In this document: positions 1 to 14,567 of the stretch, piece after piece
How the letters are laid out: every line of letters begins with the position of its first letter
How positions within the stretch are numbered: the stretch's first letter is position 1
DNA from: Scylla paramamosain
Taxonomy: Eukaryota; Arthropoda; Malacostraca; Decapoda; Portunidae
DNA: 64,000 bases
Reading direction: 5' to 3'
NCBI RefSeq assembly: GCF_035594125.1
Contig: NC_087156.1
Span: 27,820,497-27,884,496, forward strand
Translations under genes and position numbers: made by a program
Notes under the pieces: model-generated
The model's input: only the letters and a program-made list of their open reading frames with translations
Told to the model about the DNA's origin: nothing
The model's database searches: none

Positions 1-892
1 TTCCGCGTTGCCTTCACCTGCCTTCTTCCTCCTCCCTCTTTCTGCCTCCTCGTCGTCCTTCTTTTCTTCCCCCTCCCGCTCAGGCGCCCTCTCCTGTGTC
101 TGCTCCTTCCTCCTCCTCCTCCTCCTCCCTGGGTAATCAATCTTATACCTTCTCCACCATCGCTTCAGCCTCGCCTCTGAAACTGGTCTACCGCCGCTCT
201 ACCCGCGCTGATGTACGCGCACATAATGCTCGGTAAACACAAATTTCGCACACGATTTACATACGCACATGACTTCATTGCGCAAAATGTGTTTCGTACA
301 TGAGCCGTCAGACTTACGAGCCTTGTCATGGATGCAGTTTTGTGCCGCCCTTGCATAAAACACGCGTCTTGTTCTGGGATTCGATACTTGCTCGTACCCG
401 TACCCTCTGCAGTGGCATAAGATAGAACAGTACGTGCAGCTCTTGGTACGGAGACCTCTCTTCTAGAAACCGTATCCTCAAGCGTTCATGCATCTGATAT
501 CCCGTACTCGTAAAAGGATATAGCGGAGATTACTATTTTTTATGGATTATAGTGACAGTTTAACAAGAATCCTACACCAATGAGGGAAAAAACACACATG
601 AGAACTTAATAATCTTTGCGGTGTCCGAGAAAAACATCTAATGAGAGAACAAAGCATTTCAAAGTCACCGGACTAAGAGGCGTCACGCTAAAGCAGTCAG
701 GTGCACGGCGATATGGGAAAGAATGCCCAGGTGTGAGAGTGTGCGTGTGGGCGAGAGGGGCGAGTGGTGGCGAAGCAAGGAGGAGGGAGGAAGGAGGGAG
801 GCGGGAGGCGGCCACTGTTTGACCACCGCCTCGCCTCTCCGCTGTGTTGAACTGCTAATGAGAGAATAAATAGTGCGGGGGTTATTACTTAC

Positions 893-896
<4 letters not shown>
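1..896. other. non-coding, no gene recognised
   Basis: The first 130 bases are pyrimidine-rich (CTC/CTT runs). The rest has ordinary mixed composition, with short open frames in several frames that show no protein motif. From about 740 to 810 it becomes GA-rich and leads into the first microsatellite block. Confidence 0.6.
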
Positions 897-1370
<474 letters not shown>

Positions 1371-1372
<2 letters not shown>

Positions 1373-1964
1373 GACTCGGGAAGAGGGTCTGATCTTGAGG
1401 CGGGGATCGCACGGCGGTGAGTGGTGCGGGACGTCCCATCTCCACCCACCTGGCCGGAGCAATATTAGCACTGGAACACACCATTACCTTGGCGCTGGCC
1501 TCTGCACCACACCACTATCATCTCTTCAATATTAATGCATGGACAAGAAAACAAAAGCCGATCTCAAGCTTCAGGATGTATAAAGCAATCGGCGAAACCT
1601 TTGCTTCCCCCGCGGCAGGTATAAGGAGTCCCCGTCTCAATCTCGCAAGGTGATTTTTACTCTCATTTCCTTAAACAAATACACAATGAGAACGGTCTTA
1701 AAATAGGGACTCGTGTTTTTTTTTTTCTTTTTCTTTCTTCATATCGAGACGGGAACTCTTAAAAAGGGAGGGTCGAGGATCTTTCTTTAGTGTTGATCAC
1801 ATACACTCAGGGGAATCTGCCAGCCGCGAAGGCAGGGTCGCGGGGAGATGGTTGGCGAGGGCGCTGCTGCAAGAGGCGCTTCGAGGCAGGGAGAGGGAGG
1901 GGACAAGACTGTGGTGCCTGTGTGTGCTGTGCTACTCGTCTTGGGTGATGGGAAAGGCAGTTTC
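1371..1964. other. non-coding spacer
   Basis: Mixed-composition sequence with a T-rich run near 1719-1740 and a G-rich purine patch at 1840-1910. No coding motif, RNA gene or mobile-element ends were seen. Confidence 0.55.
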
Positions 1965-2071
<107 letters not shown>

Positions 2072-2181
2072 GGCGAGCACTCGGATGGGTGTAGTGGCTG
2101 ACCTGGTCGGTGGGTGAGTGAGTGACTGAGTGAGGAAGAGAAGGGTGGGAAGGGGAGGGGATACCAGCAATTAATCACAGC

Positions 2182-2227
2182 GGGCGTGGGTGGGGGTAGT
2201 GGGTGCGGGCGCGGGCGGGCGGGCGGG
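2182..2227 (+). other. potential G-quadruplex tract
   Basis: At least seven runs of three or more G, separated by 1-4 bases, are visible on the plus strand, ending in repeated GGGC units. This satisfies the usual four-run G4 pattern several times over. Folding is inferred, not shown. Confidence 0.6.
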
Positions 2228-2392
2228 TGTGTGCTCAGCCCACACGGGTGTTTGAGGCCGCGTCAGGCCGCTGGACGGCTGGACGTGCAGGGGCGAAGCG
2301 CAAATACACGGCTGGGAACATCTGAAGCCGTCTGTTACAACACGACCAGCCCGTCCCCAGCGATTACCACCCGCCAGTCGTTATCCCAGGCA

Positions 2393-2394
<2 letters not shown>

Positions 2395-2457
<63 letters not shown>

Positions 2458-2478
2458 AGAGAGAAAGAGAGAGAGAGA
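2395..2478. repeat. (GT)n followed by (GA)n
   Basis: Perfect TG/GT dinucleotides to 2453, then an imperfect GAGAGAAAGAG tract to about 2478. Confidence 0.95.
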
Positions 2479-2825
2479 TAACCAAGGAGTTTGTAGTGGA
2501 AATAGAAAGTATTTAGATCTGAATAACATGAAGCAGCCTCCTTCTCAACACTCAACACAAAGACTACATTAGAGAAACACTTCTTACAAGGAAAGAAATG
2601 GCAAACAAAGATAATAAAACAATGAAATGCTCCTCGCGACCCGAAGGAAAGACGTGGCCTCTAATTAGTTATCGATCGCTGGGGGTTCATTGTCCTTATT
2701 ACTCTCCGTCTTTACCAGCGCCGACCCCGCCAGCCTCCTGCAGCGTCCCTCAGCGGCAGTCTGGCGGAGGCGGTGATGGAGGCGGTGAAGGGATTATTAA
2801 TATATTTTTTTCTAATGATCATGAG

Positions 2826-2851
2826 AGAAGAAGAAGAAGAAGAAGAAGAAG

Positions 2852-2931
<80 letters not shown>
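2826..2931. repeat. (GAA)n-(GA)n compound microsatellite
   Basis: GAA triplets at 2826-2850 pass through a short junction into perfect AG from 2855 to 2931. Confidence 0.97.
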
Positions 2932-2935
<4 letters not shown>

Positions 2936-4199
2936 CAAGTATAAATACAGACGCCATGCACAGCTCGCACTAGAATGTCTGTTCTAAGCTTATTACGTGA
3001 ATTTAATTAAGAAAAGATCATCACGCTGTCATCTGATGAATGGCAACCTCGAGCACACTTAAATTCCAGGAAGCAACCGCGAGGAGTATTTCTGAACGTG
3101 TTTATTCGTAGCTAACTTTCCTTGGCTGTAGTTGTGAGCTTATCAAATTCTTATCGTGAAGCATCTGGGAAACGATTTGCTGTTATACACTCACAAGAAC
3201 TTTCCGTCAGCGTCGTGAAAAGTAAAGACCAAAAGAAAAAGATGGATTGACTGCTTGAAGGAGGATGTATTAAGACAGAAAGGCATAGATGAAGCACAGG
3301 CAAACAACAGAATCACCTGAAGAAGTCTCATCCGAAACGGCGGCCTCTTATCGAAACGGGACGCTAGATGAGATGTGAAAACTATGTACGGTGATGGAAA
3401 TACGATATTGCAACATACGTAAAGCCCTCCAGGAAATTTAGCCAAATTATTAGCTTTTCACGATTAGTTGGTGAGTTGGTCCTCTAAATTAAATGGGATC
3501 ATTTCTCCAGCTTCCTTTTTACAATGTTCTGGGCCTGCAATGCCGGTAGATATTTTTACTGCAATTATTTTTCTACGTCGTTTGGAGGCTTAGATGATCA
3601 CCTTGTGAATTTATAGGTTTAGTCATCCCCTTCAGTGTATTTGTTGAATGACACCTTCGCAGAGGCTCATGGTGTCCCCCGCAGCTTCCCGAAGCGTGTG
3701 GTATTCTTCGGCGAGAACATGAAAAATTACCAACTTCCGGCAGAACTTGAGCTCCGATGCATCAGATCACCATGTCCAAACGACGACCACTCGGCCAGCT
3801 ATGTATGGCTTCGCGTCTCCATTTTCTACTTTTTCTTTTTTTCCACATATCGGTAGTGCAGTGTGAGCAGACTAATGAAATCGTCGATTTACGTTTTTCT
3901 TTCTTAAAGGAAATTCCATTGAGGATCACCGTCTTTTTATTTCAAATCGCAGTTCAGTAATGTTGGCGAGACGAAATCCATCGTGACTGTAACGGGAAGC
4001 TTTTCACTCCAGTGCACACTTCTTTGTCTCGCTCCGCATAATTTGCAATCAGGATTTCCCGGTTTTCTCTCCTGCCGCTCATGACGCAGGGAGCCTAGTG
4101 TTCCCGGGGGCCGGCTCGGGCCACTGCGCCCAATTATGTCTGCAGTTTTTTTTTTTTCTCTCTGTTTGTCTATTAATCTTTATTATAATTAAGGGATAG

Positions 4200-4200
<1 letters not shown>
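2932..4200. other. unique non-coding sequence, no gene recognised
   Basis: The longest non-repeat stretch of the first 5 kb. A 73-codon open frame at 3635-3856 plus has non-repetitive composition, but no recognisable domain, and no splice pair frames it. I do not call it as a gene. Confidence 0.55.

Positions 4201-4290
<90 letters not shown>
4201..4290. repeat. (TA)n microsatellite
   Basis: Ninety bases of perfect TA, bounded by GATAGC and CCGAGG. Self-complementary, so able to extrude as a cruciform. Confidence 0.98.
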
Positions 4291-4292
<2 letters not shown>

Positions 4293-4360
4293 GAGGAACT
4301 TATGTACTGATTAATCTGCTTGTCTGTATTTGTTTGTTGGTGCGTCTGCCTAGGTACCTG

Positions 4361-4507
4361 TCTATCTGCCTGTCTGTGTGTCTGTCTGTCTGTGTCTGTC
4401 TGTCTGTGTCTGTCTGTCTGTATGTATGTATGTATGTATGTATGTATGTATTTATGTAAGTACTCGTAATACGTATATATGTTTGTATATATGTATGTAT
4501 GTATGTA
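4361..4507. repeat. (TGTC)n / (TGTA)n tetranucleotide repeat
   Basis: TGTC units with TGTGTC variants to about 4420, then TGTA units to 4452, a short interruption, and TGTA again at about 4484-4507. The two unit types differ by one base and probably derive from one another. Confidence 0.9.
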
Positions 4508-6248
<1,741 letters not shown>

Positions 6249-6314
6249 ATAATTGATAATTAATGGGGCGGGCCGGGGAGTGAACTAAAGGCGAGGCTAG
6301 TTAATTATTCATGG
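6249..6314. promoter_or_regulatory. cluster of TAAT/ATTA homeodomain-type cores
   Basis: Two AT-rich motifs, ATAATTGATAATTAATGG at 6249-6266 and GTTAATTATTCATGG at 6300-6314, sit either side of a GC-rich 33-bp spacer. Together they hold at least four TAAT/ATTA cores of the kind bound by homeodomain proteins. Regulatory use is inference only. Confidence 0.3.
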
Positions 6315-6354
6315 GTATCCTGGTGGCCTCGACTGTGTCAACACCGCCACCGCT

Positions 6355-6355
<1 letters not shown>

Positions 6356-6428
<73 letters not shown>
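6356..6428. repeat. (CT)n microsatellite
   Basis: 73 bp of perfect CT dinucleotides. Confidence 0.98.
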
Positions 6429-7241
<813 letters not shown>

Positions 7242-7344
7242 GCAACTATCTATTTATCATTTATTTGAACTGCTTATTTGCTGTTAATTTAGTGTTTATT
7301 TATTTGTCGATTTCCGCACATCTTTCATGAGTGATTGCAACGAG

Positions 7345-7345
<1 letters not shown>

Positions 7346-7439
<94 letters not shown>
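7346..7439. repeat. (GT)n microsatellite
   Basis: 94 bp of perfect TG dinucleotides. Confidence 0.98.
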
Positions 7440-7440
<1 letters not shown>

Positions 7441-7504
7441 ACACGCTTGAGAGCAGGCAGTATATGTGAGGGAATATCAGCGGCTAACAGAGAGAGGAAA
7501 GACG

Positions 7505-7740
7505 ACATGGCGAAAAGGAACCAGAAACTAATCAAATTTAAGATTAGACAAAACTGAATAGGTAAGAAAGTGACAAATAAATGAATAAAGATATAAAGAA
7601 AGACGTGTTTTGAGACAGAAAAGTAACAACTACACTTTAAAATCATTCAAACTTACAAAAAAAAAAAAACGTGAGGAAGAGCAACCAGAAAAGAGCCACA
7701 AACTAATCAGAATTAAGAAATGACAAAACTGAACAGGTAA
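7505..7740. repeat. diverged tandem duplication, period about 175 bp
   Basis: The stretch around 7521-7565 (CAGAAACTAATCAAATTTAA and on to AAAACTGAATAGGTA) recurs at 7696-7740 with scattered substitutions. The A-rich DNA between and after (to about 7920) may hold further, weaker copies. Confidence 0.75.
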
Positions 7741-8049
7741 AAAAAAAAACCAAGCAAAAAGAAAAATATATAGCTAAGTATTACAAGCCAATAACTACTC
7801 CCGAAAACAAAATAAATCAAGCTAAGAATCAAAAGCGTGACGAGCAAGATTCAGAATAAAAAAAAAATCATTAAACATGAAGAAATTAAGGATAGATAAG
7901 AGAAATACACAAAATGACTAACTGAGCACAATGACGGGATAATGGAGTCTTTTAGTGGCCAGGAATCACATCCCCTATCAGAGTAAGTCACCAACCATTC
8001 ACTTCTTTCATTCCTAACACAGATGGAATCGTGGTGTGGGACGGAGCTG
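7741..8049. other. A-rich non-coding sequence
   Basis: Plus strand dominated by A, with several A8-A10 runs. No gene signal. Confidence 0.55.
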
Positions 8050-8155
8050 ACTGGATGACTGGCTGGATGCTGGCTGGTTGGTTAGTTGGTTGGCTAACTG
8101 GCTGGCTGGCTGATTGGCTGGCTGGTTGGCTGGCTGGCTGGCTGGCTGGCTGGCG
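8050..8155. repeat. (TGGC)n tetranucleotide repeat, degenerate
   Basis: TGGC units with TGGT, TGAT and TAGT variants; the last six or so units are perfect. The minus-strand frame reads as QPAS repeats and is not a gene. Confidence 0.93.
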
Positions 8156-8303
8156 GGAGTCGGGGTCCAGCGTCAATAGCCAGTCACGCCAGGGTAATTA
8201 ATCTTGCCACGTTGTGTTTTCAGAGGCAAATGGCGCGGTTTTTACTCTTGCCTCACCTACTCGAGTCTTAAGTTCCAAGCGCTCCAAGTAATCAATTTAT
8301 TTT

Positions 8304-8305
<2 letters not shown>

Positions 8306-8389
<84 letters not shown>
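8306..8389. repeat. (CT)n microsatellite
   Basis: About 84 bp of perfect CT. Confidence 0.98.
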
Positions 8390-8394
<5 letters not shown>

Positions 8395-8566
8395 TTGACT
8401 CCTTACACTAATGTCTTTTCATTCGCTTCTAAATGTTGTTATTATTCCTACGTTTCCCCAAGTCTTATTTTCCTGCCTTGTCTCGGTCAGTGATTCGTGT
8501 TTTTGTTCGCTTTCTAATGTTCAGACCATTTGTTTGTCTGCGGAGAGGATGATGGGGGTCCCGTAA

Positions 8567-8571
<5 letters not shown>

Positions 8572-8609
<38 letters not shown>
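8572..8609. repeat. (CA)n microsatellite
   Basis: About 38 bp of perfect CA. Confidence 0.97.
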
Positions 8610-8614
<5 letters not shown>

Positions 8615-8988
8615 AAGGGAAGAGGGCTTAGGAATATGTCAACATGTAAACCTCACATGAATTTCACCTGCGTAACTCTTTCCTCTCTTTCTGATTGCTG
8701 TTTTCACTTAACGTTACTCTCATCTTTCGCGTTCCTCTCCAAGCCTCACCTTACATCTACATTGTCATCAGAGTCTCAAGCGTTATCTCAGTTACTCAGT
8801 TTACATAATTTTTCTCGCCTTAAGCATTATTCTGTTTACATACATTCAAATATTACAGTCTTCTCGTCAGTCTGGAGCTCACTGCTTTCTTCTATATTTC
8901 CTTCTATCTGTCAATTAAACTTTTTTAAGAGAGGTTTTAAGACACTTTTCATAATTTAAATATTCCTTTTGGGAGCTGGCATCTTCAA
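8610..8988. other. pyrimidine-rich non-coding sequence
   Basis: C/T-biased plus strand. A 107-codon open frame at 8636-8959 is Ser/Leu/Phe-rich as expected from base bias and has no domain. Confidence 0.5.
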
Positions 8989-9042
8989 TTGGCCTTTTTT
9001 TTAGCTTTTTTGTTGTCCTTGGACAGAGACTTACATAAAAGT
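8989..9042 (-). repeat. dispersed repeat fragment (copy in reverse orientation)
   Basis: On the minus strand this reads TTTTATGTA, a diverged middle, then AAGGACAACAAAAAAGCTAA and an A-run. The same order (TTTTATGTAGG, CCAAGGGCAACAAAAATCTA, A-run) occurs on the plus strand at 55206-55283. Two copies in opposite orientation 46 kb apart show that it is an interspersed repeat; its class is unknown. Confidence 0.7.
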
Positions 9043-9264
9043 CTACCCATATCAGGCTATTTTTGTTTTCTAAACTCCTTTCCCTTCCTTTAAGTTAATC
9101 TCCGCATCCTGCGTTATTTCTCTCACTGAGCGTCTCTCCCTGCCAAAAGTGGAGAGTCTAGTGCAGCGAGACCGAAAGATGAGGAAGGGGAAGACGTGCA
9201 GTTAAGAAGTTCAGAAGATCGGTCAATAACCGTGAAAACAGCGATAGATGACGGGGAAAGGGTC

Positions 9265-9470
<206 letters not shown>

Positions 9471-9675
9471 GTTAGCGAGATGGATATGATAGCCTCTGAC
9501 TTTTTGCTGTTTAAAAACTACATCGATGAAGGCAGCCCCACCCCACACAAGCTCGTATAAAAGATGGCCATTTTACACCGCAGAGATGCCCAATACGCAG
9601 CACCTCTATAGAACCAGTGAAAATGCTTACTGGTAAACAGAAACTCCTTGTACGAGTAGTAGAACGCCATCGAAG

Positions 9676-9915
9676 ACAACGCAGAACACCCAATCCCAAT
9701 GAAGCTGATTTAGCAATAGTTACCATCCTTCCATCACCTCGAATTACTCTTCCCGTTTCGTACCAAGCTCTCATTCTTGTAATCTAACCATCTAAAAAGC
9801 ATAGAAAAACTCACGGACACGACGCAGAACACACAATCTCACTGAAGCTGATTTAGCAAGAGTTACCATCCTTTTATCACCTCATGTTGCTCTCAAGTAT
9901 CATCCTCTCATTCTC
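9676..9915. repeat. diverged tandem duplication, offset 143 bp
   Basis: GCAGAACACCCAATCCCAAT followed by GAAGCTGATTTAGCAATAGT at 9681-9720 recurs from 9824 as GCAGAACACACAATCTCACT and GAAGCTGATTTAGCAAGAGT. The match continues through TTACCATCCTT, ATCACCTC and CTCTCATTCT. No coding meaning was seen. Confidence 0.85.
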
Positions 9916-9968
9916 TTTCCCGATTTTCTTTTAGATGTAAGATGGGACTCTGCCCTAAGGCAACAAAA

Positions 9969-10110
<142 letters not shown>

Positions 10111-10170
10111 ACTAATGAAGTTGCCAGTCTCCAGAGAGTGTAGCCAAAAGAAGCATTCAAAACTTCAGGA

Positions 10171-10193
10171 TGTGTTTTGAAACCTCCCTCTTG
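10171..10193. repeat. possible tail fragment of a dispersed decapod-type repeat
   Basis: TGTGTTTTGAAACCTCCCTC followed by TTG resembles, from memory, the downstream part of the repeat seen at 55206-55283. The link is not demonstrated within this window. Confidence 0.25.
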
Positions 10194-10584
10194 ACACGAC
10201 TTAGGCCGCCGTCTGTACAGATCCTGTTACTCCCACATCCAAGGCTTCCCCCGTCACTCCGTCACCTTGAGAGCTGCCTGGAGTTCACTGAGGAGCCATA
10301 ATGGTGCCATAACGGAGGGCCGCCTCATTCTCGTCGGGGTAATGAGGTGCGGGGAGGGGGAGGGAAGGGGTAAGGGGTCGGGGAAGGAGGGGAATGATGG
10401 AAGGGGAATGAAGTAGCGATGAAGGAGGTGAGTGATGGAGGAGAGATGGGTAGAGAGAGAGAAAGAGAGAGGGGGAGGTACAAGGAAGGTGAAGGGAGGT
10501 AATGAGGAGCATAGGGTGGAGATGCGAGCCAGCAGGAGAGTCTTTGTTTGGAGGAACAGGAGGAAGAGGAGGAGCAGGAGGATA

Positions 10585-10643
10585 AAGAAGAAGAAGAAGA
10601 AGAAGAAGAAGAAGAAGAAGAAGAAGAAGAAGATAATGATGAT

Positions 10644-10719
<76 letters not shown>
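10585..10719. repeat. (GAA)n-(GA)n compound microsatellite
   Basis: GAA triplets to 10633, a short GATGATGACG junction, then AG from 10649 to 10719. The wider 10330-10970 stretch is strongly purine-rich on the plus strand. Confidence 0.96.
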
Positions 10720-10727
<8 letters not shown>

Positions 10728-10972
10728 GACGGCAAAGAAGTGAAGAAAAGACAATGGAAGGACAAAGAATAGAGAGAGAGGAGGAGGAGAAAGGGAGGAA
10801 AGAGCAGCGAGCCGAAATGTAGGGAGGGAGGAAAGGAGGAAGGGAGAGAGAAAATATGGGGGACAAGAAGGGGGCAAGGGGAGCAGGGGGAGCTCGTGTG
10901 CAGACAAGCATGGTAAAGGGGAAGGAGGGCGGGAAGGAACTTCTATGAGTAATTTACCAAGTTGTAAGGGAT

Positions 10973-10974
<2 letters not shown>

Positions 10975-11036
<62 letters not shown>
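10975..11036. repeat. (CT)n microsatellite
   Basis: 62 bp of perfect CT; a shorter CT tract follows at 11085-11106. Confidence 0.97.
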
Positions 11037-11038
<2 letters not shown>

Positions 11039-11208
11039 CCAAGGAGGGATCGTATATCAATGTGGCTGAAGGAGGCAGTTTCCTTTCTCTCTCTCTCTCT
11101 CTCTCTTTACTTCCTCCTGATCCCTCTCTTCGTCATTTTCTTCTCCCTTTCTCCCTTACTCCCTCTTCTGCTCTGCACGTCGGCTCCGTTTCTTATCCTC
11201 CTCACTTT

Positions 11209-11480
11209 TCTTCCCTCCCTCCCTCCCTCCCTCCCTCCCGCTTGACTTAACATGCAGGTCACTAACACAATCCTGACTCCGCCTGACCTGTGTCCTCCAC
11301 CCTCCTTCCACTCCTCCTTTTCTTCCAGAACTCCTCCACTTTCTCTCCACTAGTCCTCTACTCCATCTCCATCACCACCTCAATATACCTCCTCCACATT
11401 CTCTCTCTCTCTCTCTCTCTCTTGTGGGTGTGGCGGGCGGGTGCCTTTCAGTGGGCGTGGAGTAAGGGCGGCGTCTTCAT

Positions 11481-11534
<54 letters not shown>
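11209..11534. repeat. (CCCT)n, short (CT)n and (GA)n arrays
   Basis: CCCT units at about 11209-11240, 22 bp of CT at 11401-11422, and perfect GA at 11484-11534, with mixed pyrimidine-rich DNA between. Confidence 0.9.
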
Positions 11535-11537
<3 letters not shown>

Positions 11538-11805
11538 TCCCGCCATGTCTCACCGTCCTAGACTCACCAACTCTCATTCTTCTCCCTCGCTAAGTTCAGA
11601 CGTCGGTGGGAGGGAAGGGGGAGGAGGAGGAAGAAGAGGAGGCTGTTGGAGGAGGAGGGGAGGGATTGGGGGTCCTGATTCCCTCTTCCAGCAGGTAATG
11701 ACGCCGTCCTGTATCACAAGAGCAAGGAGGGAGGAAGGGGGAAGAAGAGGGAAGGGGAAGGCCTTAGGATGGAATCTATAACCACATTAGACATCCCTCC
11801 CCTTC

Positions 11806-12330
11806 CCTCCCTCCCTAATGCAGCAATCCCGTAACTGGCCGAGCCGACATGAAAGGCGTAATGTGATTGGTGGAGGCTCCTTTACTGGCTGGGTAATGGA
11901 CCAATCATGGCGGTGATGGCGGGGCGACGTGAACACACTGCTAATGGCGGGATCACGGTAAGTTGCCGGTCCTCGCCAGACCCACACCCACGTCCCTCCC
12001 AGCCCTGCCTCTCCTCCCCCGCTCCCTCTCCTCGCCTCCTCATAGCCGTTCATCAAGCTCTGAAAACTGCAACACATTTTCCTTGATGAATGCTGTATTT
12101 CCCGGGAGATTAGCATCCACATTAGTGGGGGAGGGAGAGAGGGGGAGGAAGAGATATCGTACGTCCGCCACCTCCCAGCGTCTTCTAGGCAGCGGCAACG
12201 GGGTGGCGGCGGCATCTTTGTTTTTTGGCGGGAGACTCTCGCCCGAGGATCAATTAATCCAATTACACCGATTGTTCCGCCTCGGCCGTCCACTGTTGCT
12301 GATTGCTGGGCCGCCGGAAGGAGGGAGGGA
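11806..12330. promoter_or_regulatory. motif-rich, GC-richer block, candidate enhancer or promoter
   Basis: Unlike its surroundings, this block has little simple repeat. It contains inverted CCAAT boxes (ATTGG 11866-11870, CCAAT 11901-11905), TAAT cores at 11859, 11894 and 11942, a hairpin at 12047-12092, and a dense AT-rich patch at 12252-12276 (CAATTAATCCAATTAC then ATTGTTC, resembling homeodomain and Sox sites). No coding frame stands out. Regulatory function is inference from motif density. Confidence 0.35.
12047..12092. other. imperfect hairpin
   Basis: Arms TTCATCAAG (12049-12057) and CTTGATGAA (12082-12090) are perfect complements. An inner stem GAAAA (12062-12066) with TTTTC (12077-12081) continues after a 4-nt bulge, leaving a 10-nt loop. 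The stem is short for a pre-miRNA. Confidence 0.6.
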
Positions 12331-13436
12331 AAGGCCTGAAGAGGAGAGGAGGGAGACGTTTGGAGGGCTGGACTGATTTTGGTGCTGGTGTTGCCTCCCC
12401 AAAGTTATCGTTGAGACTGGAAGATCGCTTTCAGAAGCTGGTTCTTCAGAGTCGCCGTGGAGTGCCTCCTCTTGAACAGCATCATGACACATTTCATCCT
12501 TGCACTTAACATTTACGCACACCCAATGAACCGCCATGGGTAAAATAAAATAAGAATATGTGTCTGAGTGCTGCATGATCTCTTGCTGGCGTCCCAAAGT
12601 AAAGGACTCGCAGTCGTCCCCAAGGCCCTGACGCAGAAATTGATGGGCGCTTAGACCCCCAATGTTTCCAGGGGATCTGGAGCGGTCGAGACAGCGAGGC
12701 TCGTCGGGTGCTTAGGAAGGTTTTGTTAATATTTGAAGATTTTGTTGCCATTACGAGGTCTTCAGGTGTCAACATTTAAAGGCCTTTTTTTTTCTAACCC
12801 TCAGGGCTCAGACGCTGCTCATCCTCCTGGTGTGTAAACATTTGGGAGTACACTGTCTTCATTTTTTTCCTTTTTATTCTGTTTAACACCGTGTACCCTC
12901 GCGTCACAGGGAACGCTCACTGAGGAAGTGCAGCGCGTCAAAACTAAACGTTGTGTTTGATGTTTTCAACTCATTTGCTGTCAGCTTATTTTTCAAAAAG
13001 TTGATTTGATAATTACTTTGGATATGATGGCAATCAAATATCCTTGTCTTGATTGCGTGCAGTATAAAGTCTTTCCAAAACATTGACACCTTTCGCACAT
13101 ACTGACACATTCTCATTCATTACTGCGACAGACCATTTCGCTCGTGGTCACCAAGTTTGGTTCTGGGCTGCAGTTCAAGATCATATTTTTACATTTTATC
13201 TTAATTTTCCAGGAAGAAAGATATAATTACTAATGCTAAAATAATATAATTCGTGTTGTTCCCGATAAGTATTGAAGAGTAAGCAAAAAATAAATTGATG
13301 TAATCAATAATTTGAAATATAATTAATCCTTCCCAAGATTCCAGGCAAGAAAATATCCAACATTTGCATAGAAACGACCTGAGTAATACCGCCCTACTGA
13401 GAGAATTTCGATGCAAAGACTTAAACCCTTTGAACC

Positions 13437-13440
<4 letters not shown>
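12331..13440. other. unique non-coding sequence, no gene recognised
   Basis: Mixed composition, becoming AT-rich after 12780. A 115-codon minus frame at 12250-12597 has fairly non-repetitive residues but no domain and no supporting splice sites. Confidence 0.5.
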
Positions 13441-13514
<74 letters not shown>

Positions 13515-13517
13515 ACA
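13441..13517. repeat. (AC)n microsatellite
   Basis: Perfect AC to 13508, then one ATAC interruption. Confidence 0.97.
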
Positions 13518-13834
13518 AAGAACACCATCATGCATGCAACACCCAGGCACCCACCCAGAAGCAATGTTTGAGGGAGGAGCAAGCAGGACAAGCTCTACAG
13601 GGAAAACGATGGGCATTAGCCTTTTTCCTCCCATTGAGCTGACTCCCTCCTGTCTCCCTCAAGTGCTTGCGTTGGTTAATTATACATGCAGGCGGTGCAG
13701 GGGCGAGGATGGCCCGCTCACCGTCTCAGTGGCTCTTCACGGCCGCGTACAGAGGTCGGCGAGCAATTAGCTGGCTGCAGTAACGACCCGGCTAACTGGT
13801 GTAACGAGGCAGGCGAGGGAGGCATGGCAAGAGT

Positions 13835-13837
<3 letters not shown>

Positions 13838-13924
<87 letters not shown>

Positions 13925-13969
13925 TGGAGGGAGGGTGATATATTCATTAACAAGACATCAGCGAAACAC

Positions 13970-14002
<33 letters not shown>

Positions 14003-14008
14003 AACACA
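13838..14008. repeat. (GA)n and (CA)n arrays
   Basis: Perfect GA 13838-13922; after 44 bp of unique DNA, CA with CAAA interruptions at 13967-14008. Confidence 0.96.
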
Positions 14009-14182
14009 CGGGTATCATCAATCTTGCACTAAAAATCCTCGTGCTCACACCTTAACAAACACTGATTTTCCCCCTAATGATAATGACGCAGAGAAAGCAG
14101 GAAATAACATTAAAAAGGGAGGGAGTGCAAATACAGAAGGAGCGAGAGAGAGACAGAGAGTCAGAGAAACTAATGCATAAAC

Positions 14183-14310
<128 letters not shown>

Positions 14311-14567
14311 CCAGAAAGGAGATATCAAGTAATTACAAAACGATAATAATTATAAAACAGCCACTGATAAAAAAGAATAACAAAAAATCCAGCGTTTTCC
14401 AATCACTTTCCCATATTCTGAATCACGCAATGGTAGAAGAGAAAGCGAGAAAGATAGGAAATAAAAAAAAAAAAACACTTACAAAATTATTCCAGATTTT
14501 ATGATGACAGTATTTAAGTGGAAATATTCTGCGGCAGTGTTGCAGTAGCGGCGGAGGGAGGCAGAAA

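Noticed and set aside
3635..3856. 73-codon plus-strand frame with non-repetitive residues and an acceptor-like CCCCCGCAG near 3684
   Set aside because: No recognisable family, no matching donor, and the end is a T-rich run.
12250..12597. 115-codon minus-strand frame
   Set aside because: Residues look fairly natural over about 40 codons, but no domain or splice pair supports an exon.
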